Positions 31,453-36,530 of a stretch of DNA of 36,530 nt are shown piece after piece (positions within the stretch are counted from its first letter, which is position 1; each line of letters opens with the position of its first letter). The DNA is taken from positions 1 through 36,530 of the IMG/VR virus record IMGVR_UViG_3300030380_004523; one strand, given 5' to 3'. Source of the stretch: a virus. The notes below the pieces were generated by a model, which was not told the origin of the DNA, did not search any database, and saw only the letters and a list, made by a program, of their open reading frames with translations. The position numbers and the translations under genes are program-made.

Positions 31453-31484
31453 CCTATGACGTGAGTGTGTCACGCTTGCATAGG
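31453..31484 (-). promoter_or_regulatory. Hairpin overlapping the portal gene RBS
   Basis: On the minus strand CCTATG (31484-31479) pairs with CATAGG (31458-31453), and CGTGA (31474-31470) pairs with TCACG (31464-31460), giving a two-part stem. The Shine-Dalgarno AGGGG (31455-31451) lies partly in the outer 3' arm, seven bases before the portal ATG. It may slow portal translation or act as a processing site. No T-run is present for a terminator. Confidence 0.45.
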
Positions 31485-31498
31485 CGAGAATACAGATT

Positions 31499-31990
31499 TT
31501 AGTCACCTCTGTCCACAGAATCAATTTCAGGCAACCACTCCTCAACCGTAGGGGGTAGTATTACCTTGTCAGGATCTTTTGTCTTAATCGGTCTTTCACC
31601 TGAAAAGATGGACAGCTTCTCTATGACTGCGGTCTGTAGTTCTGATATCTGCTCTCTGCTAAGTTGCATCTGAATCTGTGCATCTCTCAACCGGCCTATC
31701 AATGCTTCTCTGTCAGCGTTGGCTGATGCGAGCTTGTCCTTGAGGTCTTCAACTTCAGACGGATCTCGACCTGAGGCTATAGCCATCATCGATGAGATCG
31801 AGCCAGTGATCATCCCGAGTATACCCACTAAGACATCTCTGTTCTTTTCGACTATCTCTACATAAGTTAAGAATAGGATGAGCCCAACGACCAAGAGCAT
31901 AAAAAATACACTAAACCACCAACCACGTTTAGTTTTCTCTTGGGCGCTAAGCTCTTTCTCAGTCTTACGCTGTTTAATATCCTGGGCCAT
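31499..31990 (-). CDS. Two-TM membrane protein with cytoplasmic coiled coil, 163 aa
   Basis: A charged N-terminus (1-23) is followed by TM1 at about 24-47 (WWFSVFFMLLVVGLILFLTY) and TM2 at about 52-72 (DVLVGILGMITGSISSMMAI). A coiled coil runs over about 75-128 (VEDLKDKLASANADREALIG onward) and an acidic Pro-rich end follows. No cyclic-nucleotide-binding domain is visible. The start overlaps the cyclase gene by 17 bases, with GAGGAT in front, so the two are probably made together. It could be a second holin-like protein, an exclusion protein or an output partner of the cyclase. The last is speculation. Confidence 0.6.
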   Translation of the reverse strand: MAQDIKQRKTEKELSAQEKTKRGWWFSVFFMLLVVGLILFLTYVEIVEKNRDVLVGILGMITGSISSMMAIASGRDPSEVEDLKDKLASANADREALIGRLRDAQIQMQLSREQISELQTAVIEKLSIFSGERPIKTKDPDKVILPPTVEEWLPEIDSVDRGD

Positions 31991-32777
31991 AGAACATCCT
32001 CACTATAAAGTTGCCGGTGACCTGTAACCACTTCACATATCCCTGAGCGCTGAGCCAAGGCCACAACTCACAGATGATGTAGATGAGATTGATTAGAGCC
32101 CATCGAGGTAATACCCACATGATCCACTCTAAGACTTTACGGTCACGCGCTCTACTCTTGACCTTCTTAGGACCACCTAGACGTTTTGCTTTATCAGTAC
32201 CCTTAGGAGGTTGAAGCGCTCTAATATCACTGCCTACTGCATAGAGAGTCTGTGCAGCTCCTACACCTTTGAACTTATAAAGGCCTATCATCACATATCG
32301 AGTACCCTTTGGTGTGAATGCATTGGTAGCGCCCTTGACAGACTCTAGCGCTTCAGATGTCAGGAGCACTTGACCAGCCCCACATAAACTCATCGTCCTA
32401 GCTGCTATGTTCTTACTGATACCTTCAAGCTCAACTCGCTTAGCTCCCACTGCTGTCCACGTATCATCTTGGATAACCTCGATGACTGTACCCCAATGAA
32501 TCCCTATTCGTGTATTGAGGTGAGTCTTAGCAGGGATAGTCTGTTGATAGATCAGTGCAAAGTTAACGGCGTCGATGGGTTTATCAAAGCTGAGCATGAA
32601 GCCATCAGATCTATCTATCTCTCTACCGTCGAACTTATACAGCAAAGACCTTGCAAGCCGGTCATGATACTGAAGCCAGATGGCTGCATCTTTAGCGCCT
32701 ACTCTCTCGACAAAAGCAGTAGAGCCGATGAGGTCAAGTAGTACAATTGCTAGTTGTCTCTCTTTGAGGTCGACCAT
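31974..32777 (-). CDS. Class III adenylate/guanylate cyclase-like protein with hydrophobic C-terminus, 267 aa
   Basis: Residues 9-185 form a class III cyclase domain: metal Asp15 in IVLLDLIGST, second metal Asp58 in GREIDRSDGFMLSF, RIGIHWGTVI at 90-99, and the transition-state pair Asn123 and Arg127 in ISKNIAARTMSLCGAGQVLL. The usual purine-selecting Lys and Asp positions appear as Ile54 and Glu116, so the substrate cannot be predicted. The GREID(K/R)(T/S)DGF and VE(V/L)EG phrases occur in a known bacterial subfamily (from memory). Residues 188-213 are basic and about 216-240 are hydrophobic and Trp-rich, suggesting membrane attachment. GGAGG precedes the ATG. It would make a cyclic nucleotide signal in the infected cell. 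Confidence 0.8.
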   Translation of the reverse strand: MVDLKERQLAIVLLDLIGSTAFVERVGAKDAAIWLQYHDRLARSLLYKFDGREIDRSDGFMLSFDKPIDAVNFALIYQQTIPAKTHLNTRIGIHWGTVIEVIQDDTWTAVGAKRVELEGISKNIAARTMSLCGAGQVLLTSEALESVKGATNAFTPKGTRYVMIGLYKFKGVGAAQTLYAVGSDIRALQPPKGTDKAKRLGGPKKVKSRARDRKVLEWIMWVLPRWALINLIYIICELWPWLSAQGYVKWLQVTGNFIVRMFYGPGY

Positions 32778-33211
32778 CTCACCACCTCCACATTATGCTT
32801 AATAAGATAATCGATGCCAGGCTGATCACCATCGTCTGGTGAGTATACTGCTTTTATACCTGCATGGTGTATTAACTTAGCACAGTTAAGACAAGGTGAA
32901 CGTGTGACAGCTAGATGAGCATTTAGGGTAGATGCTCCAAGTCTTGAAGCGTTGACTATGGCATTAGCTTCAGCATGATGACAGCCAACCTCGACACGCT
33001 GACCACTGATGATGTTGAGGTCAATACGTGAGCAAGCATGATCTGAGTGACATAACTTAGACCCTCCTCGAGGAGGTCCATTATAACCATCTGAGATCAC
33101 AGCCCATGACTCAGGATCATATATGACTGCACCGACTTGACCACGTGGACAAGGTGAGCATGAGGCTAAGAGCTTAGCTTGATCAATTCTCAGCTTGATG
33201 TGTTTTAACAT
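32750..33211 (-). CDS. Deoxycytidylate (dCMP) deaminase family protein, 153 aa
   Basis: Contains the zinc-binding motifs of the cytidine/dCMP deaminase fold: CHHAEANAI (His79, catalytic Glu81) and PCLNCAK (Cys107 and Cys110). The N-terminal ASCSPCPRGQVGAVI and GYNGPPRG match dCMP deaminases of the ComEB type. It converts dCMP to dUMP, the substrate of the thymidylate synthase encoded just upstream. The ATG at 33211 follows AGGTG; a GTG at 33217 is an alternative. It overlaps the thyX end by 29 bases and the cyclase start by 28 bases. Confidence 0.9.
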   Translation of the reverse strand: MLKHIKLRIDQAKLLASCSPCPRGQVGAVIYDPESWAVISDGYNGPPRGGSKLCHSDHACSRIDLNIISGQRVEVGCHHAEANAIVNASRLGASTLNAHLAVTRSPCLNCAKLIHHAGIKAVYSPDDGDQPGIDYLIKHNVEVVRWSTSKRDN

Positions 33212-33863
33212 GATCACCTAGCAGAGCTGAGAGACTAATAGGCCACAGCTTACCCAGCTGAATCATGATGGCCTCTGCTACTTCTCTAGTCTCTGGCTGT
33301 GAGTGTGAGTCTAGTCTGAGCTTCAGGAACCTTGACCAGTTCAAGAGATTACCTGTCATCCAAAAGGTAGTATTCAAGGACTGAGGTAGAACGGCGCGTG
33401 CTTGCTCTCTAGCAACTCCTGACTCGATAAGCTCATTATACATCTCTAAGCTCAACTCCTGATGACGCTCGATGAGCTCTACAAACTCATCAGACCGGTT
33501 GACGATTTCAGAGGTCGAGCATTGTAGATTACTTTTAGCCTGTGCTCTCAACTCATCAGGTAGATGAAAGTCAAGCGCCTCTGATGTATAGCGCCGGCTT
33601 ACCTCATTATATGAGAATGTCCTATGTCTCATGATCTGCCTAGCTACATAGATGGGACAGTCAATGACAAAGGTGGCTGTGTTGTGCTCAAAGGGTGATG
33701 TGTGCTGATGCTTAGCTAGATACTTAATCAACCTGAGATTACGATCATTCATCAATCCATTCTCGTAGTCAGCAAAACTAACACGCGCTGCTAAAGCTGG
33801 TGTGTGATCCTCTCCCATCGATGAGAGCATGTAGGCATAACCTTGACCGCCATAGATATTCAA
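33183..33863 (-). CDS. thyX: Flavin-dependent thymidylate synthase ThyX, 226 aa
   Basis: Carries the ThyX signature RHRx7S as RHRTFSYNEVSRRYT (Arg79, His80, Arg81, Ser89). The preceding SPFEHNTATFVIDCPIYVAR is also conserved. The enzyme makes dTMP from dUMP using methylene-tetrahydrofolate, NADPH and FAD, normally as a tetramer. The length of 226 fits the family. The start is TTG at 33863, which overlaps the terL stop as TTGA and has a strong GGGGGAAGG in front. With dCMP deaminase it forms a phage route to dTMP that raises the dTTP supply during infection. Confidence 0.95.
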   Translation of the reverse strand: MNIYGGQGYAYMLSSMGEDHTPALAARVSFADYENGLMNDRNLRLIKYLAKHQHTSPFEHNTATFVIDCPIYVARQIMRHRTFSYNEVSRRYTSEALDFHLPDELRAQAKSNLQCSTSEIVNRSDEFVELIERHQELSLEMYNELIESGVAREQARAVLPQSLNTTFWMTGNLLNWSRFLKLRLDSHSQPETREVAEAIMIQLGKLWPISLSALLGDHVKTHQAEN

Positions 33864-35221
33864 AACCTTCCCCCTTTACCGCCTACTTTCACCTTTCGGC
33901 TTATTGGCGTCCTAGCTGTATATGACCTCTGATCAACCAACGTATCAGACCAATTCCATGTTATGGCGTCATAGCGCAGTGCGTCAAGTGGGTCCTCACG
34001 CCCATCCTTCTTAGGTTGCTCTTTATTGTCCCACCCATAAGAGTAGATAGCTTTACGCAGACTGTTACCTGTGGCGCGCTCACCCTGATCCCATACCTCA
34101 CGTGTCACTAGATACTGACCTCTAGCAAAGCACCTCTTAAGACGCTGAATACCATTAAGCACATCAGTCCTGATGGGGTCTGTGTTTGATCTCAGAGGCA
34201 TACCTATCCCCAAAGGTGGTGATGCTCTCATAGCCTTAAACGCTGACCTACCCGTCTGATCATTCCTAGCTCTACCTGCTTTGTCAGCCACTCCATAGTC
34301 TAGCCAGATTCGCTCCCCTGGTGCTTCACTCTTCAGTGACCTAGGCCATGCTGTCATGAGTATAAGTCTGGCTAACTCATCGACAGTGACCTCAGCAGGG
34401 TTAAGCTCACCACATACCACATCAGCGCCTAGCTCATCATCATGGGCAATAATCAGCACTGATGGCTTCCTGAATCCCCAGTCGATGGCGATACGTCCTG
34501 ACATGGTGGGCTTGTACTCCCACCCATCGATCACATGAACCTCCTCATTAAACTCTGAGTAGATTAGACCTGTTGGTGGTCGAGGCTTATTGAGGACCAT
34601 AGCGTCACGCTCAGCTTTGGGTAAAAGTTTAGTTGCCTCAAACCACTCAGCGCTAAGATTGTCTTCGTTGACATAAGACGTGTACAGCATAGGCTGACAC
34701 CCTGCTGTCTCTGCCATCTCTACCCACCATGCACCGCTAACAGGTAGACCCACTAAGATCATGATGGGTGATGGGCCTGCTCTTAATCGACCTAAAGCTT
34801 TGTGCGCCACCTCTGATGATAGCGTCTGGCACTCATCGATAAGACAGACACCACTAGTCACATTTAGACCCTCAAGGGGATTATGGGTGGCGTCACGTGT
34901 CCCTGGTCTATAGTAAGACCTACACCACACCGTTGAGCCCGTCTGCGGATCTGCCCATTGACGCAAGGTATGGTTGTAAGTCCAACCAAGTGGTGAAAGC
35001 CACTTCTCCATCTCAGGAAGGAGGACACTGTTGTAACGTGGATTAGTATCTGTGACAAGCAAGGAGCTGCGACCTGCTCTCCACTTGCTGATGAAGAGCA
35101 GGCTAAACACCAGCGCTGATGTCTTGCCAGATCCCCAACCACATCGAGCCGAGATAATGCGCTCCTCTCCTCTTATCGCTCCAATGATATCCTGTTGGAG
35201 GGGGTTGAGGCTAAGAGACAA
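33860..35221 (-). CDS. terL: Terminase large subunit, 453 aa
   Basis: The N-terminal ATPase has Walker A CGWGSGKTSA at about 27-36 and Walker B GVCLIDECQT with the catalytic Glu after Asp. The C-terminal nuclease has GRIAIDWGFRKPSVLIIAHD (first acidic residue of an RNase H-like fold), a middle Asp in IWLDYGVADKAG and a late Asp in GREDPLDALRYDAITW. It packages and cuts phage DNA at the portal. The start is TTG at 35221, preceded by AGAGGG and overlapping the previous gene by 11 bases. Its stop overlaps thyX as TTGA. Confidence 0.93.
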   Translation of the reverse strand: MSLSLNPLQQDIIGAIRGEERIISARCGWGSGKTSALVFSLLFISKWRAGRSSLLVTDTNPRYNSVLLPEMEKWLSPLGWTYNHTLRQWADPQTGSTVWCRSYYRPGTRDATHNPLEGLNVTSGVCLIDECQTLSSEVAHKALGRLRAGPSPIMILVGLPVSGAWWVEMAETAGCQPMLYTSYVNEDNLSAEWFEATKLLPKAERDAMVLNKPRPPTGLIYSEFNEEVHVIDGWEYKPTMSGRIAIDWGFRKPSVLIIAHDDELGADVVCGELNPAEVTVDELARLILMTAWPRSLKSEAPGERIWLDYGVADKAGRARNDQTGRSAFKAMRASPPLGIGMPLRSNTDPIRTDVLNGIQRLKRCFARGQYLVTREVWDQGERATGNSLRKAIYSYGWDNKEQPKKDGREDPLDALRYDAITWNWSDTLVDQRSYTARTPISRKVKVGGKGGRF

Positions 35222-35465
35222 AAGCTAGGCCCTCTGATGTGGCCTCATAATCTAGCGTTCTCTGTAGTCCATTCACATCAACCTGAGTTACGCTTATGGT
35301 TGTGCCTAGATTCACATCGAGAGAGTCATAGTAGATGATGAGCCAATCTGTCGACCGGTCCTCCTCACACACTTTATGATAGGTCCCTTCAACTCTGTAA
35401 TAGGTGCGCTCTCTACTTGGCTCAACTGTCCACTGTCTCTTCAGCTTCACTCGTACTTTCATCAT
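35211..35465 (-). CDS. Hypothetical small beta-rich protein between terS and terL, 84 aa
   Basis: The ATG at 35465 follows GAGGAAATAA and overlaps the terS end by 44 bases. The protein reads KVRVKLKRQWTVEPSRERTY, then WLIIYYDSLDVNLGTTISVT, and ends EGLAFVS. Alternating charged and hydrophobic residues suggest a small beta barrel. No known motif was found. Its fixed place between the terminase subunits and tight overlaps suggest a function in packaging or simply coupled expression. Confidence 0.55.
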   Translation of the reverse strand: MMKVRVKLKRQWTVEPSRERTYYRVEGTYHKVCEEDRSTDWLIIYYDSLDVNLGTTISVTQVDVNGLQRTLDYEATSEGLAFVS

Positions 35466-35877
35466 TTATTTCCTCGTCTGTTATACGTCTTGAATAAGCC
35501 TGATTACTCTGCTCTACCATCAGAGCAAACATCTCATCAGACTGTTTATGTGGATTATTTACATTGACCTCTAGCTCTCTCTTGGCTCCCCACCTCTGAG
35601 GGAAACGCCTTTCCAAGATCCAAGCCCATCCTCTCCAGTCTTCTTTTAACTCTGTGGTCTTCTTGATCTTATCGAGAATCACAGCCTCTGAGAATGTGAT
35701 AGCTGCATCAATCTCTTTGGTCCACTCTCCATCCTCACCACTAGCCTTGATCCATCCATAGTAAGTGGTCTTACCTATTCCAGCCTGAGCACATGAGGCC
35801 TCAACAGTTAGCCCATCTCTGAGATTAGCTAAGAGTTGATCCTTCTGGCGCTTTGTCTTTTTTCGACCCTTACCCAT
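35422..35877 (-). CDS. terS: Terminase small subunit-like protein, 151 aa
   Basis: From the ATG at 35877 (MGKGRKKTKRQKDQLLANLR) the protein has an N-terminal helix-turn-helix (DGLTVEASCAQAGIGKTTYYGWIKA), then a helical region with FSEAVILDKIKKTTELKEDW and RGWAWILERRFPQRWGAK, and an acidic tail. This is the layout of small terminases of the helix-turn-helix type, which recognise the packaging site and load the large subunit. The start overlaps the repeat-protein stop by eight bases. A longer reading from 35970 lacks an RBS. A general helix-turn-helix protein is the alternative, but the place before terL favours terS. Confidence 0.75.
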   Translation of the reverse strand: MGKGRKKTKRQKDQLLANLRDGLTVEASCAQAGIGKTTYYGWIKASGEDGEWTKEIDAAITFSEAVILDKIKKTTELKEDWRGWAWILERRFPQRWGAKRELEVNVNNPHKQSDEMFALMVEQSNQAYSRRITDEEINDESTSEAEETVDS

Positions 35878-36199
35878 GTCTATACTTTCGATTAGCAGAG
35901 CGCTGATATTCAAGACGTGCCTGTCTTTTCTCAGGTGTCTCATTGTCTCTAGCTTTTTGATTATAGACACGCTGTTTAGCTAGTCGAGCCTCTCTCTGCT
36001 CTGGCGTCTGGCTGTGCCTATGCTTTCTATTAGAAGCACGTTGCTTCTCTAGTCGAGACTCTCTCTGCTCTGAAGTCTCAGTCTCTCTCCGAGCTCGAGC
36101 ATACTCCCTCTGTTTAGACAGTCGTGTCTCTCTCTGCTCAGGAGTCTCTTGGCTCCTGGCTATCCTCATTCTGATTGCGTCGTAACTTGTCACTTGCAT
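35870..36199 (-). CDS. Arg/Glu-rich protein of four 23-residue repeats, 109 aa
   Basis: Residues 18-109 consist of exactly four 23-residue units with the consensus ETPEQRxxRLxKQRxxxRK, the last ending at the stop codon. The units are highly charged and predicted helical, so a long basic helix or a nucleic-acid-binding rod is likely. Similar TPEQRxxRL repeats occur, from memory, in proteins of some eukaryotic mobile elements. The ATG at 36199 overlaps the preceding gene by 62 bases; an ATG at 36169 is an alternative and neither has a good RBS. The stop overlaps the terS start by eight bases. Function unknown. Confidence 0.6.
   Translation of the reverse strand: MQVTSYDAIRMRIARSQETPEQRETRLSKQREYARARRETETSEQRESRLEKQRASNRKHRHSQTPEQREARLAKQRVYNQKARDNETPEKRQARLEYQRSANRKYRHG
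35873..36148 (-). repeat. Four tandem 69-bp coding repeats
   Basis: The four 23-residue units are encoded by 69-bp segments that share phrases such as AGACTCCTGAGCAGAGAG with many third-position changes. The repeat is therefore conserved at protein level and old, not a recent DNA duplication. Confidence 0.75.
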
Positions 36200-36380
36200 C
36201 CTCTAACTCTTGATATGCTGACTGAAGTGTACGCTCTACATTATCATATAGCGCTGAGGCTTGTCTGCATAGAGGATCTGACTCACCAAGGGTAAGCATA
36301 GCTTTGAGCTGAGTTAGCACTTTAATGACATAGGCTGCGCTATCTTCTCGCGCGTGTATGGGTGTGTTCGTTTCGTCCAT
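36138..36380 (-). CDS. Hypothetical helical protein, 80 aa
   Basis: The ATG at 36380 starts three bases after the stop of the junction-spanning gene. The protein reads MDETNTPIHAREDSAAYVIK, then VLTQLKAMLTLGE, and a long charged helix LYDNVERTLQSAYQELEDAS with an acidic end. It looks wholly alpha-helical. No signal, membrane segment or known motif is seen. It lies first in the block leading to terS. Confidence 0.55.
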   Translation of the reverse strand: MDETNTPIHAREDSAAYVIKVLTQLKAMLTLGESDPLCRQASALYDNVERTLQSAYQELEDASDKLRRNQNEDSQEPRDS

Positions 36381-36383
36381 AAT

Positions 36384-36530
36384 TTAACCTTCATCCTCAA
36401 AGTCATGCTTAAGGTCTTCAATATTAAAAGAGTAAGAGATACCTTTGATGAGGTCGAGGTTTAGAGAGAATCTATAAATGTCCTCACCAAATAGCTTAAA
36501 GTCGAGAGGTAGCTTGTCACAGTAATCTTT
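36384..36530 (-). CDS. 3' part of the junction-spanning hypothetical gene
   Basis: This frame enters from 36530 (KDYCDKLPLDFKLFGEDIYR, identical to the end of the left-edge part). It then adds 22 residues not present at the left edge (LIKGISYSFNIEDLKHDFED then EG) before TAA at 36386-36384. It completes the 199-residue protein that starts at 531. Confidence 0.75.
   Translation of the reverse strand, partial: KDYCDKLPLDFKLFGEDIYRFSLNLDLIKGISYSFNIEDLKHDFEDEG
36454..36530. repeat. Right copy of 77-bp terminal direct repeat (assembly overlap)
   Basis: Identical to bases 2-78. Removing one copy gives a circular map of about 36,453 bp. Confidence 0.95.

Noticed and set aside
31499-32777. Cyclase plus TM protein called a complete Pycsar defence system
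   Set aside because: The TM protein has no visible cyclic-nucleotide-binding domain, and the cyclase belongs by phrase to a general bacterial subfamily. Only a loose parallel is justified.

Overview
The window is an essentially complete, circularly closing genome of a tailed double-stranded DNA phage (Caudoviricetes) of about 36.45 kb. The last 77 bases (36454-36530) repeat bases 2-78. A gene of unknown function reads continuously through that junction, so the window edges are an arbitrary cut and not physical ends. The tail genes (a roughly 660-residue tape measure protein, tail tube, chaperone pair with a frameshift signal, no sheath) indicate a siphovirus. Spanin-like lysis genes suggest a Gram-negative host, which cannot be named from sequence alone. 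No integrase, transposase, partition gene, tRNA or CRISPR array was seen. The head proteins (Mu I-like protease/scaffold, Mu F-like minor head protein, DUF935-type portal) resemble those of Mu-like phages, but no transposition module is present.

Layout. Almost everything is on the minus strand. From a control region at 3187-3349 the minus strand reads an RHH regulator, SSB, a GHKL ATPase and the junction-spanning gene. It then continues at the right edge with two small genes, terminase small and large subunits, a four-gene accessory island (ThyX, dCMP deaminase, class III nucleotidyl cyclase, two-TM protein), portal, protease/scaffold, decoration, capsid, neck, tail tube, tail chaperones, tape measure, tail tip, endolysin, holin, repetitive tail fibre, three small receptor-binding-like proteins and spanin-like genes ending at 7407. 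Most neighbours overlap by ATGA, GTGA or TAATG, so long polycistronic messages with translational coupling are likely.

Replication. A second minus-strand pair at 3353-5052 encodes a lambda O-like initiator and a DnaC-type helicase loader. The initiator gene carries about eight palindromic iterons followed by an AT-rich stretch, the same order as in lambda ori. A divergent switch-like region (5071-5148) separates this pair from a short plus-strand early operon (5183-7425). That operon holds a small acidic protein, an XRE-like regulator, a membrane protein and a RecT/Bet-like annealing protein.

Most notable: (1) a phage-encoded class III nucleotidyl cyclase with a hydrophobic C-terminus, beside a two-TM coiled-coil protein and nucleotide-metabolism genes between terL and portal; (2) a lambda-like replication origin inside the initiator gene; (3) a textbook -1 frameshift signal (GGGAAAA plus hairpin) joining the two tail chaperone frames; (4) a phage domain split over two overlapping frames at 29.5 kb; (5) a protein of four exact-length 23-residue Arg/Glu-rich repeats before terS; (6) Shine-Dalgarno sequences written inside C-terminal Trp-Arg codons of three tandem small genes.
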